Shown piece by piece: positions 59,392 through 64,000 of a stretch of 64,000 nucleotides of DNA. Source of the DNA: Corticium candelabrum. Taxonomy: Eukaryota; Porifera; Homoscleromorpha; Homosclerophorida; Plakinidae. The notes under the pieces were generated by a model. It ran no database searches. It was not told the origin of the DNA and worked only from the letters and a program-made list of their open reading frames with translations. Position 1 is the first letter of the stretch; the number at the start of each line of letters is the position of its first letter. The stretch spans positions 5,816,068 to 5,880,067 of the forward strand of contig NC_085100.1 of NCBI RefSeq assembly GCF_963422355.1, given 5' to 3'. The translations under genes and the position numbers were made by a program.

Positions 59392-60515
59392 AGGTCTACT
59401 GAAGGTAGTTTTGATGTACCCTACATAACTGATCCCACCTGCTGCATTGTAGCCTATTTTCATTGCAAACTAGAACCTGAAAACAAAGAGCTAATATCAA
59501 GAAACCAATAAGTATGGCTATATTAGTGACAGCTAGAACGTGACGTGGAAGTGAAGTCTACTAATTGCCCAGCAAACAACCTAGTAAACCATTGTTTTGC
59601 ACATTGTTCTCGAAAGATATTTGCCCCTATTTAGTTCTAGTTACGGCATCAACTCACAGCAAGGCCAATCTTGCCTGTGGAAAGTAAAAATCTCAAATTC
59701 AACAACCACAACAGATTGAACTTAAACAACATTTATATCCTCATCTCAAGCCTATTTCCAACTTTAGGTTGTTCCTGAAAACTTCCCTTGATAAAAACAG
59801 TTGAATACTAGATACACAGTATATACTATGTATCCAAACATTGCTGCAGCTTATGAAAACCAACAACACAAAAACAAAGTTTACTAGTCTTCATCTCTAA
59901 TATTAACAAAAGCAATAAGTCTCTATGAAACTGAATACAATGTATAGTAGCTTATAAATTATATAATCACTTTAATTTTATAGCAAACAAGTCTCCTACC
60001 ATCCATGCACAATATCTTACCACTCGACGTTGGCAGTTTGGCCCATCTAGACTGCAAAGTACTCATTTGCTTTGAATTAAAACATGTCTCAATAGAAACC
60101 GCTTCTTCAGCCACAACTGTGTCCTCAGGGCAAAGCGCAGGAAAAGCAAACCAGTAGTAAAAGTAATACTTCTTCAAGTCCTGCAAACAAGTCATTACTA
60201 CATTACTGCAATCAAATACACTTACTTCTCACAGCAAAAGTAAACAAAAAGAACTGCACAAGTAGTGACGGGTTGTCAACTGCTCTACCAGAGACAATTG
60301 ATTCCCATACCTGTATTCAAATATGCAAATCAGATGCAAATATAATGTACCATCTTCAAGATATACAACCCTTCGTCCAGCTTCAGATAGAAGGTGAACT
60401 TTGTCAGCAGTCTTAAATTTTTCCAAAGTGTTTGTGACAACAAGATGTCCGTGTGCCAAGCTATGACGTCCATGAGTAGTAGATAATCTAATGAACAGTT
60501 CTTCAGTGAGAGGTA
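23606..60515 (-). CDS. atg7: ATG7, E1-like activating enzyme of autophagy (16 exons, N-terminus not resolved)
   Basis: ATG7 adenylates ATG8-family proteins and ATG12, holds them as a thioester, and passes them to the E2s ATG3 and ATG10 in the cytosol. Exons in gene order: 60515-60370 (5' border uncertain), 60310-60233, 60180-60021, 57027-56936, 40152-40064, 36224-36109, 36044-35954, 32674-32530, 32476-32321, 32258-32201, 27614-27478, 27425-27249, 26729-26529, 24328-24248, 23812-23693, 23635-23606. Phases agree at every junction and give about 625 codons with no break; human ATG7 has 703. The N-terminal domain, the nucleotide-binding glycine loop GAGTLGC, both CxxC zinc pairs, the catalytic cysteine in [11 protein letters not shown] and the C-terminal acidic tail (SDDEI) are all present. 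The gene appears functional but is stretched over at least 37 kb by repeats, including a 16.8-kb intron. Confidence 0.95.
24329..25620. other. ATG7 intron sequence, nothing recognised
   Basis: Between exon 14 and the mariner relic. AT-rich, with no supported feature. Confidence 0.55.
25640..26260 (+). pseudogene. Degenerate mariner-family transposase
   Basis: On the + strand the readings are [15 protein letters not shown], then after a stop [59 protein letters not shown] and [20 protein letters not shown]. This is the N-terminal helix-turn-helix half of a mariner (SETMAR-type) transposase, reaching only the GDET of the first catalytic Asp. Several frameshifts and stops make it inactive. It is inserted in ATG7 intron 13. 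Confidence 0.85.
26529..26729 (-). CDS. atg7: ATG7 exon 13 (catalytic cysteine)
   Basis: A 201-bp exon of 67 codons. It contains [16 protein letters not shown], in which the Cys corresponds to the thioester-forming cysteine (Cys572 of human ATG7). It continues through [14 protein letters not shown], the dimer-forming helices, to LGLVPHQ. The catalytic residue is retained. Confidence 0.97.
26730..27248. other. ATG7 intron 12, nothing securely recognised
   Basis: A 70-codon open frame on the - strand (27043-26834) covers most of it but has no recognised family. It could be an old SINE body or noise. Confidence 0.4.
27249..27614 (-). CDS. atg7: ATG7 exons 11-12 (adenylation domain, first zinc pair)
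   Basis: Exons 27614-27478 and 27425-27249 separated by a 52-bp intron. They carry [31 protein letters not shown] and [13 protein letters not shown], the last with the first CxxC of the structural zinc site. The upstream 4.6-kb intron holds the intact Tc1 element. Confidence 0.96.
27990..28100 (+). repeat. Dispersed coding-like motif, copy D
   Basis: The + frame reads [20 protein letters not shown] then [13 protein letters not shown], the same pattern as copy A at 1366-1600. It ends at a (TA)n tract that hosts the Tc1 insertion. An upstream segment (TTGGACTTTGGTCGCCAGA, 27933) parallels ATTGGACTCTGGCTAG in copy A. Confidence 0.5.
28102..28162. repeat. (TA)n microsatellite, left flank of the Tc1 insertion
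   Basis: About 60 bp of TA repeats ending at the Tc1 terminus. A shorter TATATATA run follows the right end at 29787. Confidence 0.95.
28163..29786 (-). mobile_element. Tc1-family transposon, apparently intact
   Basis: 1,624 bp flanked by TA on both sides (28161-28162 and 29787-29788). The termini are inverted repeats beginning CATCTCTGGAAAAAATTATA followed by AGACCA at both ends, identical over this visible length. Internally it encodes a complete transposase (28468-29520, - strand). Near-perfect ends and an unbroken frame suggest recent activity. It sits in ATG7 intron 10 inside a (TA)n tract. Confidence 0.92.
28468..29520 (-). CDS. Tc1-like transposase (DD34E), intact frame
   Basis: It catalyses cut-and-paste transposition at TA sites. 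The frame is 350 codons without a stop. The likely start is the second ATG at 29494-29496 ([13 protein letters not shown]), giving about 342 residues, the normal Tc1 length; the first ATG adds nine residues. Order: paired-like helix-turn-helix ([18 protein letters not shown]), GRGRKR linker (nuclear localisation/AT-hook-like), second HTH ([10 protein letters not shown]), then the DDE domain with [18 protein letters not shown] and NPIENLW. The last D and E are 34 residues apart by my count. All three catalytic residues are retained. Confidence 0.96.
   Translation of the reverse strand: MLFLTNTTMPKKKQLSCKTKTAILVLLKEGYSERQVASRLKISKTAVHQTKEKKKTTGATEVQPGRGRKRLSSAREDRYLIRKSLSNRRLTSSDLQKEWKSGCNVNCSARTVRNRLLQVGLKSHRARKKPFINERQRKQRLKFAKDHKDWTVDDWSKVIFSDESNFQLCPTPGRLMVRRRSGEAYRPECLAPTVKHGGGSVMIWGCFSKSGTGKVRLCEGRMNQAKYRVVLEEDLLPSAQMLYPNSDDWIFQQDNAPCHTAKSVKSWMEEKNIRILTWPAQSPDINPIENLWNTMKRKMENHKPSNKAELFDFLRLEWETITQDECERLVESIPSRIRAVIKNRGFATKY
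29985..30160 (-). repeat. Dispersed coding-like motif, copy C
   Basis: The - strand frame reads [35 protein letters not shown] and ERLVLS. It matches copies A, B and D in the spacing of its Leu, LSV.LW and N.[RK].I residues. The frame is open here (66 codons from ATG). Confidence 0.5.
30333..30561. mobile_element. MITE of about 230 bp with tRNA-like interior
   Basis: The ends CATGAAGCATATGGTGTAAA... and, inverted, CATGAAGTGTATGGTGTAAA... continue as an inverted repeat of about 40 bp (GTAGATAGATG in both). Inside, the - strand near 30480 reads CCATGGTGTAGTGGATAGCA, a good tRNA A-box-like sequence; no clear B box follows. Confidence 0.65.
30805..30860. repeat. (TG)n/(TA)n microsatellite
   Basis: A short TG run followed by about 50 bp of TA repeats. 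Confidence 0.95.
31072..31471. mobile_element. Pogo/Tigger-like MITE, copy 2
   Basis: Exactly 400 bp between TA dinucleotides (31070-31071 and 31472-31473). The left end is CAGTAAAACCTCGCTAATCT and the right end, read inward, CAGTAGAACCTCGGTAATCC. The interior is related to 8754-9111 in inverted orientation. A small tandem duplication (AGATTAGCAACGATTC twice) lies near 31405-31440. No coding capacity. Confidence 0.85.
31474..32200. other. ATG7 intron sequence, nothing recognised
   Basis: AT-rich, no supported feature up to exon 10. Confidence 0.5.
32201..32674 (-). CDS. atg7: ATG7 exons 8-10 (ATP-binding part of E1 domain)
   Basis: Exons 32674-32530, 32476-32321 and 32258-32201 with introns of 53 and 62 bp. 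Exon 8 reads [12 protein letters not shown] and then the nucleotide-binding loop [15 protein letters not shown]. Exon 9 has [15 protein letters not shown] and [11 protein letters not shown], which line the ATP pocket in E1 enzymes. Exon 10 ends in [10 protein letters not shown]. This is the most conserved part of the gene and it is undamaged. Confidence 0.96.
32812..32886 (+). repeat. (ATC)n microsatellite
   Basis: About 75 bp of imperfect ATC/ACC trinucleotide repeats, in ATG7 intron 7. Confidence 0.95.
32890..34870. other. ATG7 intron 7 sequence, nothing recognised
   Basis: Short open frames only; none resembles a known family. Confidence 0.5.
34875..35100 (-). repeat. Dispersed coding-like motif, copy B
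   Basis: On the - strand it aligns at DNA level with 1366-1600: shared blocks are ATTGGACTC, GTTCACTGGGACTA, CAAGCTCTC and CGGTTAAACTTTGGGAGTAC. Its frame has two stops, so it is a decayed copy. The upstream match TGTGGAGCAG...TCT extends to 35100. Confidence 0.65.
35101..35953. other. ATG7 intron 7, remainder
   Basis: No recognised feature. An 82-codon - strand frame (35427-35182) has no family resemblance. Confidence 0.45.
35954..36224 (-). CDS. atg7: ATG7 exons 6-7
   Basis: Exons 36224-36109 and 36044-35954 with a 64-bp intron. The first reads [17 protein letters not shown] and then a strand ending KVKLPTKPE; the second reads [19 protein letters not shown] and ends at MDPS. They close the N-terminal domain and lead into the adenylation domain. 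Confidence 0.95.
36410..36660 (-). mobile_element. Possible diverged tRNA-headed SINE
   Basis: On the - strand near 36655 the sequence CCATAGCTCATTTGAGAGTA resembles an A box region. The body shares segments such as AGGAG.ATAAATGA and GGTG.CAT with the family A SINE. The B box is weak. Decayed or misassigned. Confidence 0.35.
36690..36815. repeat. Internally repeated (AGTGCCCCAT)-type segment
   Basis: Four spaced copies of an AATGCCCCAT/AGTGCCCCAT motif preceded by TACTGTATTTCCACAAATAG, which resembles one terminus of Tc1/pogo-like MITEs. The opposite terminus was not found. Confidence 0.35.
37347..37392 (+). repeat. 23-bp direct tandem duplication
   Basis: The unit GAGTCATTGGTACAGGTGGT (plus AAC) occurs twice back to back at 37347-37369 and 37370-37392. 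Confidence 0.9.
38126..38676 (-). mobile_element. TA-flanked pogo-like element with acidic ORF remnant
   Basis: About 551 bp. The left end CCGTATTACCCCGCATTTTG and the inverted right end CTGTATTACCTCGCATTTGG form terminal repeats, with TA outside each. A second internal inverted copy of the end lies at about 38193-38224, making the left 100 bp a hairpin. On the - strand 38565-38397 an open frame reads [32 protein letters not shown] and then an acidic tail ([11 protein letters not shown]) with stop, as at the C-termini of pogo/Tigger transposases. Probably an internally deleted copy. Confidence 0.65.
38680..40063. other. ATG7 intron 5 remainder, nothing recognised
   Basis: It includes a 34-bp imperfect direct repeat (CAGTTACTGTAGCT..AGA..CTGT at about 39143 and 39190). 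A tRNA-like look near 39600 was not convincing. Confidence 0.4.
40064..40152 (-). CDS. atg7: ATG7 exon 5
   Basis: An 89-bp exon with the highly conserved [17 protein letters not shown]. The codon for the final Trp is split (TG|G) with the next exon. Its 5' intron, 40153-56935, is the largest in the window and is a nested stack of LINEs and a DNA transposon. Confidence 0.95.
40430..43200 (-). pseudogene. LINE with C-terminal restriction-like endonuclease, copy I (nearly complete, dead)
   Basis: Read from high to low coordinates: 43131-42724 N-terminal region; 42500-42300 RT fingers ([37 protein letters not shown]); 42259-41840 palm ([18 protein letters not shown], then FANDTAI at the catalytic box); 41538-41167 thumb ([20 protein letters not shown]); 41060-40785 CCHC knuckle ([17 protein letters not shown]) with SRHDRLLT; about 40770-40640 [18 protein letters not shown], the endonuclease core; 40647-40411 tail. 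This order (RT, CCHC, RPD..., endonuclease) is that of R2/NeSL/CRE-like LINEs. Multiple frameshifts; the catalytic box is FAND instead of FADD and the endonuclease LLEL-type Glu is Lys. Confidence 0.8.
43560..43895 (+). pseudogene. 3' end of LINE family X, copy 1
   Basis: From about 43603, + strand sequence matches the end of the 43906-44316 frame (GGAAAGAACAACTCTGCTGA, then CTGCAGAAACTGAATGCTCG) with frameshifts. It is followed by the same 3' UTR ending ATCCAATAAATCTATCTATA. It lies immediately before copy 2 in tandem. Confidence 0.7.
43896..44470 (+). pseudogene. 3' end of LINE family X, copy 2 (136-aa frame)
   Basis: An open frame at 43906-44316 reads [13 protein letters not shown] (preserved as [13 protein letters not shown] here), [32 protein letters not shown] and [20 protein letters not shown]. 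It is the C-terminus of a non-LTR polyprotein; in the longer copy it is preceded by RPDILIFDTG, so a restriction-like endonuclease is likely. The 3' UTR ends in AATAAATAATCTATCTATCT and an (ATCT)n tail. No RT in this copy. Confidence 0.75.
44419..44470 (+). repeat. (TCTA)n/(TTTC)n tail
   Basis: Tetranucleotide repeat at the 3' end of LINE X copy 2. A similar short TCTATCTATC occurs at 43884, 52043 and 52623, at other LINE junctions. Confidence 0.9.
44470..44775 (+). repeat. About 300-bp repeat shared with 52630-52930
   Basis: The two segments are about 90% alike by eye, from GAGATAC..GTTGAGTGCAC through CCGGGGACCGAACCCAGCC to TGGCTGACTACAT.GTTATAA. At 52630 it leads into LINE X coding sequence, so it is probably the LINE X 5' region. 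The - strand contains GGGTTCGGTCCCCGGGTGA, which looks like a tRNA T-arm/B box, but no A box was found. Truncated at 44775 near the 3' end of the APE-type LINE. Confidence 0.65.
44887..48621 (-). pseudogene. ORF2 of the APE-type LINE (endonuclease and reverse transcriptase)
   Basis: 48621-48238 opens with [14 protein letters not shown] and contains [13 protein letters not shown], the Asn and Glu motifs of APE-type endonucleases; 48113-47739 has [14 protein letters not shown] and QRSDHFLM, fitting the C-terminal D-H motif. RT: 47229 onwards [17 protein letters not shown], then [17 protein letters not shown] and [15 protein letters not shown]. The catalytic box near 46465 reads [11 protein letters not shown], so the first Asp is Asn. 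The C-terminal region 45899-44887 ends in a Trp-rich block. Frameshifts and stops are frequent. Confidence 0.8.
48690..50128 (-). pseudogene. ORF1 of the APE-type LINE (nucleic-acid-binding protein)
   Basis: The frame 50128-49559 reads [36 protein letters not shown] and [16 protein letters not shown], an RRM-like ORF1 region. A frameshift leads to 49571-49230, starting [20 protein letters not shown], a CX2CX4HX4C zinc knuckle. The last part (49133-48693) is Ser/Arg-rich ([26 protein letters not shown]), likely nuclear-localising. It would bind the LINE RNA. Confidence 0.8.
50390..52045 (-). pseudogene. Endonuclease-LINE copy II (3' two thirds)
   Basis: Order on the - strand: 52031-51834 palm fragment with [12 protein letters not shown] at the catalytic box; 51810-51454 thumb ([28 protein letters not shown]-like region, [17 protein letters not shown]); about 51095-51020 CCHC ([17 protein letters not shown]); 51018-50770 [14 protein letters not shown] and [13 protein letters not shown]; 50863-50603 [16 protein letters not shown] and [10 protein letters not shown], the restriction-like endonuclease. 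The 3' end adjoins the 5' end of the APE-type LINE. 5'-truncated at a TCTATCTA junction. Confidence 0.8.
52046..52622 (-). pseudogene. Endonuclease-LINE copy III (3' end)
   Basis: The - strand frame 52574-52251 begins [20 protein letters not shown] and continues [27 protein letters not shown] and [13 protein letters not shown] and the E of LLEL are retained, so the endonuclease core is better preserved than in copy I. DNA is strongly similar to 50395-50940. The 3' UTR (52200-52060) matches copy II. Truncated at 52622. Confidence 0.82.
53756..55275 (-). mobile_element. DNA transposon with about 185-bp terminal inverted repeats
   Basis: About 1.52 kb. The left end AAGGGTAACTGCAACGCC and the inverted right end AAGGGTAACTGCAACGCA continue as inverted repeats for roughly 185 bp (to about 53945 and 55095), including TTCTTCAAGTTCCG and TACACGTCACAGAG in both. 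The outer flanks are TTA on each side (TTAA on the left), compatible with a TTA or TTAA target, as in Harbinger, piggyBac or Kolobok groups. It is inserted in LINE X. It codes for a THAP-like finger on the - strand (separate entry) but no transposase domain that I can recognise. Confidence 0.85.
54700..55070 (-). pseudogene. THAP-type zinc finger remnant inside the long-TIR element
   Basis: In one - strand frame from about 55060: [17 protein letters not shown], then [33 protein letters not shown] and [10 protein letters not shown]. This follows the THAP pattern C-x(3,4)-C...F-P...W...C-x2-H-F, the DNA-binding domain of P, Kolobok and other transposases. Two in-frame stops interrupt it, so it is decayed or interrupted by introns. 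Without a DDE domain nearby the element is non-autonomous. Confidence 0.6.
55961..56935. other. ATG7 intron sequence with a short repeated motif
   Basis: GCTCACAGGATCT.CGCT occurs at about 56247 and 56384, suggesting a decayed tandem repeat. The palindrome GGGAGTGC..GCACTCCC lies at 55950-55972. A 68-codon - strand frame (56876-56673) has no recognised family. Confidence 0.4.
56936..57027 (-). CDS. atg7: ATG7 exon 4
   Basis: A 92-bp exon reading [19 protein letters not shown], preceded by CAG and followed by GTTTGT. It continues in phase from the exon ending at 60021 (split codon G|AT). It matches the human stretch that begins YFLIKYDENMVLVSLLKHY. It is isolated between a 3.0-kb and a 16.8-kb intron. 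Confidence 0.92.
57330..57735 (-). pseudogene. LINE RT fragment with YMDD box
   Basis: The - strand reads [13 protein letters not shown] near 57735-57690 (the QGDSLSP motif of RT), then [19 protein letters not shown] and [20 protein letters not shown]. The YMDD catalytic box is intact. The frame shifts at the SINE junction and the copy is truncated at both ends; the SINE 57738-58172 sits directly upstream. Confidence 0.8.
57738..58172 (-). mobile_element. tRNA-derived SINE (family B), copy 1
   Basis: On the - strand the head GTCACCGCCATGGCTTAGTG starts at 58172; the A box is TGGCTTAGTGGTTAGCA and the B box region GGGAGTTCAAACCCC. A body of about 330 bp follows, ending with an ATAATAATAATT tail. 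It lies against a LINE RT (57330-57735). A strong relative lies at 58926-59345. Confidence 0.88.
58184..58341 (+). repeat. Direct repeat, about 71 bp twice, period 87
   Basis: TGCTCAACCAGATCAGTCTG...CAAACCCTGCTTCAGAAG occurs at 58184-58254 and 58271-58341 with three or so differences, separated by a TTATTATTATTATGTGTCC segment. Confidence 0.92.
58345..58925 (-). pseudogene. LINE C-terminal fragment
   Basis: The - strand frame 58845-58363 reads [66 protein letters not shown] and [20 protein letters not shown]. This is the post-RT C-terminus typical of a LINE group whose RT has HLLYMDDLK, the type found at 57330-57735. It is upstream of that RT on the same strand, so the two pieces are not in the natural order of one copy. 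Confidence 0.85.
58926..59345 (-). mobile_element. tRNA-derived SINE (family B), copy 2
   Basis: Very similar to 57738-58140 along its length (GTGTCG.TATGCCCCTCCATA, GTTTGAAC.CCCAAACCA). The 5' head is cut at 59341 inside the A box, where a (TTA)n tract begins. Confidence 0.88.
59346..59390 (+). repeat. (TTA)n microsatellite
   Basis: About 45 bp of TTA repeats at the truncated 5' end of SINE B copy 2. Confidence 0.95.
59391..60020. other. ATG7 intron 3 end, nothing recognised
   Basis: AT-rich sequence without supported features. Confidence 0.5.
60021..60515 (-). CDS. atg7: ATG7 exons 1-3 in window (N-terminal domain)
   Basis: Three exons separated by introns of 59 and 52 bp. They hold [35 protein letters not shown] and [18 protein letters not shown], all diagnostic of the ATG7 N-terminal domain that recruits the E2 ATG3. 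The first intron begins with GTTGTA directly after an AGG codon; this is needed for phase. The upstream border of the first exon is unclear: an AG at 60516-60517 fits the phase, but the preceding bases also read NDTG, which would match the family, so the exon may extend further up. Confidence 0.9.
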
Positions 60516-60827
60516 CTCCAGTGTCATTACAAAAATATAAAAAAATTACAGATGAATCAACAAAGTAGATAAATGCAACCACAATACTGATTTGCAGTAA
60601 CTCAGTCACTAAACAAATGTAGGCACATGATCAGTTCTTCACCAATAAATAAATAAATTTGGCTCTAAGTAGACATGAGCCTTAGCTTAAAAGAATGCAT
60701 GTGTTGACAGCCTACCTTGGGAATTTCTATAATAAAATCTTACAAATATTATCCATTTAGAAATTTCTAAGGAGATTATCTTTTAAGGCAATTATCTTCC
60801 CACACGTCTCACACTGACAAATACACA

Positions 60828-60830
60828 CAA

Positions 60831-60901
<71 letters not shown>
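60828..60901. repeat. (CA)n microsatellite
   Basis: CA repeat at the 3' end of the truncated SINE A copy that follows; on the SINE strand it reads (TG)n. Confidence 0.95.
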
Positions 60902-60902
<1 letters not shown>

Positions 60903-61080
60903 CTACAACTAAACACAAGGAGCTGCCAGATGCTAGTCAAGCCCCCCCCCCAAGCTAACATGGGCTCCTGTGCGCTACTCAAGAAAACTCTAAACCTGCG
61001 GTAGCCATCTCCTGGAGCCCGACCAGGTACTCACAGGAGCATCTGCTTGTGAAGCCACCTGTGATGTGCACGGGTCTAGC
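60902..61080 (-). mobile_element. tRNA-derived SINE (family A), 5'-truncated copy
   Basis: Matches the 3' half of 22802-23211 on the - strand: GAGTACCTGGTCGGGCTCCA, GTAG.GCACAGGAGCCCA-like and GGCAGCTCCTTGTG, then (TG)n. The tRNA head is missing. A poly-C run at 60945 replaces part of the body. Confidence 0.75.
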
Positions 61081-61104
61081 CAAGATATTGTGCCAACTGT
61101 CACT

Positions 61105-61468
61105 AATTCACGCCCACAATAACTTTGGTGGCCATGCCATATAATTGCTCTTGATGGCACGCTCACAAACATACTGTAGTCAAAATTTAACAATTACAAT
61201 ACACTACACTTACACAATTTCTACTTTAGCCATATCAAAGCAAAATAGTATGTTTACGCTTTTATGTTAGGTCTGTCAAGTCTTCAATCATAATCTCTCC
61301 TAACCGATTAGATCCAGAAACATCTGTCTCTAGTAGCTGTTATTTGCTAAGATTACGCTCACAATCAGCTGTCGTGAATAGGATGGCTAAAGCCAATGAA
61401 TCCGCTATTTTTCACTAGGTTGTCAAGCTTTCAGTTTGGTGTTCAACTGTCGGTTAATTACCTAAGAT
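61105..61468. other. Intron or upstream sequence, nothing recognised
   Basis: No supported gene or repeat. Confidence 0.45.
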
Positions 61469-61567
61469 TAAAGGGTAACTGCAACGCAAAAATCAAAAAT
61501 TCTTTTATGTTGGAAATTGATAGTTCTAGTTGCATACATGACAGGAAAATAGTTTTAGATTTTTAAT
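61469..61567. repeat. Solo end of the long-TIR element
   Basis: AAGGGTAACTGCAACGCAAA and the following 75 bp match the outer 97 bp of the TIR at 53756, again preceded by TTA. It breaks off at 61567 and joins a transposase fragment. Confidence 0.85.
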
Positions 61568-62241
61568 CTATCCAACAGTGCTCATGAGTATGATCAGCAT
61601 TAAGCCAAGTTTCATCGAGGTAGACTATTGGCCTGCCCTCAGAACGGAAAGTCAGAATTTTCCTGAGGTATTCATGATGTGCAGCAGTGATTCTTACAGT
61701 GATTTGGTGTTGTCTTCTTGTTACGTGTTTTGTACCTGAACCCCATCTTCCTGACTGTTCTCTATAGTGTAGATCTGCCGTAGGGGTAGTCTACATCATC
61801 TTGTAACGACAATAGAAGTTTGTCCATTGTTGGAATCTCACCGTTCGTGTAAAATCTGTGCACTCTTCGACATATCACTCCTTCCAAGAAGTTATCTGTT
61901 TGTTGTTGAGTAGGACCACAACTTGGTTTACAGCCTTTCTTTGCAAAACTGGTTACATCGCCTTCAACACGCCGTTCTTTCAAGACATTACAGATAGAAC
62001 TCTCTGATACCTTTAGTGCCTCTGAGGTTCTCCTGACGACGTTTCCAACCATGATTGGTTGTTCTCTCTTCTCCCTGTCAAAGAATTCGTGTGCATTGGC
62101 TATCATTGCTTTTTGCAAACTTCTGAAGACAAAACCGTGCTTTCGCTTGACAATTTGAGAACCAATGCTGATTTCAGATGGTACATCTGCTGTTGGAGCA
62201 GACACTTTGACACAAGGAAGAGAAGATTCTGAAGTACTCAC
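61568..62241 (-). pseudogene. DDE_3/IS630-like transposase fragment
   Basis: An open frame at 62241-61765 (159 codons) holds a helix-turn-helix: SEALKVSESSICNVLKERR, then GVICRRVHRFYTNGEIPTMD and KLLLSLQDDVDYPYGRSTL. After a frameshift the - strand continues RKILTFRSEGRPIVYLDETW and LNADHT, which carries the first catalytic Asp. This order is that of a widespread invertebrate transposase of the IS630/Tc1-mariner superfamily. It is cut off right after the first motif, where the solo TIR begins, so it is inactive. Confidence 0.8.
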
Positions 62242-62249
62242 TATCGTAT

Positions 62250-64000
62250 AGAACTGCTAGAGAATGACTATTGTGTGGTATTGTCTGGAAATATAGCTTT
62301 CGGATGCAGTGTACTACTAAGTAATTGTATATGTATATGTTTAACTTATGTAATTGATAATTACCCTAATTCTATTTCCTTCTCCTCCCACTGGGCAGGC
62401 CAAACTGAGGTAGAACCTACCCACAATTCCCACACTGCATCTATTGTTGGAATGGACTTTAACAATGGCAGTAATATTTATGAGATTGAAAAAGTCACTG
62501 GAATGAAGAGCAGCATCAATGTCATCAATAATGTGATGGCTGTTAAGAGCAGTATAAGCATGTCTTAGGAAAGTTCTTAATTAGTATGGGATAGTGAGGG
62601 GATGCTTGCCTAATTATTCTCAAAGCAACAACAGCCAGCATCATTGAAACACACCAAGTCAAATGGACACTGCAAATGATGACACTCTTCTTCTTCATTT
62701 ACATATTTCGTGACGCTAGAACTTCAACGACCATTGAGACAACCAGAGCAGGGCGTAGCGTGACCTCTAGAAATGGGGAGGGGGCTAAACCTCACAATGC
62801 TATGGGACACACACACTTTTATGGCTTCTATTTGACTGATACGTAGAATCAGTGGCAAATCCAGACTGGAAAAGGGTGTGTATATATTATACTAGCTAAA
62901 ATTAAATAGTCCGTTCTTTGCACAAGCAGATTAGATTATTATTTGTTTGTAGTTAAGTAAGTTAAGGCAATGCAAACTTTTATCTGTGTTTCTCGTCCTG
63001 GTGAAACAAGAAAACCTATTAGCGCACAAGGAAGAAAGAAAATCACTCCCAAAATCGGCGTAGCCGCACATAGAAAGTAAATACACGTGCTCATGAAGTT
63101 GCTCACAGAAGTTCACATGGTGCCAAAACTACATGACTTGCTTATACTACATATAAATTCTAACGAACTATACTAACTAGAACACAAGTGTCATATTTAA
63201 TAAAAATCAATAACAGAATCACGTATCCTCTTCGTCCCTCTATATATAACAAAGTCCTTCTTGCCTTTCCTCTGCCATCTGGAAACACGTGGACAAACTG
63301 TGCTTCTCTGTGCACGAGCGTCACCTGTAGGGTCTGGTAAAACGCGAAATGGAACGCGGAAATAATACGAAATGAGGGCCTGTATATATGTGTATCCCGG
63401 ACAATGGAACTACCCATATAATTTGTGCGTAATACATACGTTTGTCTAGATAGAGAATACAGCCACCAGCAGCTACGCTGTGCAATGACTGCAATGGCTT
63501 CTATCTGAAAAGGTTATGTACACGTTTTATATCTGTATGGCACTGTGTGATCTACGTATCCATCTAAATACTAGCTAGTAAATAACTAAATGAACAGAAA
63601 TGTTTGCTTTCATTGTATGACACAATATTTTTTAACAAGAAGGTGCCAAATCAATGTGCGCAGAGGATGAGAAACACAAATAAAAGTTTGCATGGCCTAA
63701 CGTTCTACAAAAATTTATGTTGTTAAATGAGTATCTCATTCTGAGAATCTGTCATGAAGTACATCTCGGTCACATGTATTTTAATCCTTTCTGAAGAATT
63801 AGCAGCCGGACAGAATTGTCATGAAAAATTTCATTCAGAGCTATATCTCGTTCAATTGTCCTGTTCTGAGAAATTAGCAGAACCGACTATCCTAAAGAAG
63901 ATATGCCGCTACAGATCCCATTCTTTGCCTGGGCTGATTAGATTATTGATTGTCAGTATCCTGTTGTGAAGGCAAATGAAAATGTAACCAAATGTCTTGT
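62250..64000. other. Region upstream of visible ATG7 exons; first exon(s) not resolved
   Basis: The missing 60 or so N-terminal residues of ATG7 should be encoded upstream of 60515 on the - strand, here or beyond the window. The only hint is FWHHVNFCEQLHEH at about 63118-63077 after a TAG, recalling the FWHEL motif of ATG7. Phase with neighbouring candidates does not work, so I do not annotate it. Nothing else is recognised. Confidence 0.35.

Overview
This is eukaryotic, animal-type DNA. It holds two housekeeping genes split into many GT-AG exons, and most of the rest is transposable-element debris and microsatellites. The proteins are clearly metazoan-like. The mixture of very short introns (about 51-67 bp) with very long repeat-filled ones, plus the retroelement types present, suggests a marine invertebrate, perhaps a sponge. 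That taxonomic call is inference only.

The two host genes are convergent. The beta subunit of the AP-3 adaptor complex (AP3B) runs on the + strand: 20 exons between 1834 and 22347, from the middle of the trunk domain to the stop codon, with the N-terminal third off the left edge. ATG7, the E1-like enzyme of autophagy, runs on the - strand: 16 exons from about 60515 down to 23606, complete from roughly human residue 63 to the stop codon, with the N-terminal exon(s) not securely found. AP3B works in cargo sorting to lysosome-related organelles. ATG7 activates the ATG8 and ATG12 conjugation systems. No functional link between them is implied by the sequence.

The long introns carry the repeats. 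AP3B intron 2289-15475 holds a tandem repeat, an unrecognised 5.5-kb block with degenerate replication-protein-like reading frames, two copies of a hAT-like element, a pogo-like MITE and a LINE. AP3B intron 15716-17256 holds a LINE bounded on both sides by (CA)n. ATG7 intron 27615-32200 holds an apparently intact Tc1 transposon, a second pogo-like MITE and further MITEs. ATG7 intron 40153-56935 is a nested stack: three copies of a LINE with a C-terminal restriction-like endonuclease, a nearly full-length APE-type LINE with ORF1 and ORF2, several 3' ends of another LINE on the opposite strand, and a long-TIR DNA transposon carrying a THAP-like finger. Introns 57028-60020 and the region beyond 60516 hold two tRNA-headed SINE families, LINE fragments and a DDE transposase.

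The best candidates for novelty are: (1) a LINE and a tRNA-derived SINE that each sit inside (CA)n tracts; (2) the 6.4-12.1 kb block of unrecognised reading frames; (3) a short coding motif repeated at least four times across the window; (4) the long-TIR element with a THAP-like finger, and its TIR fused to a DDE transposase; (5) frequent T at position +3 of splice donors in both host genes.
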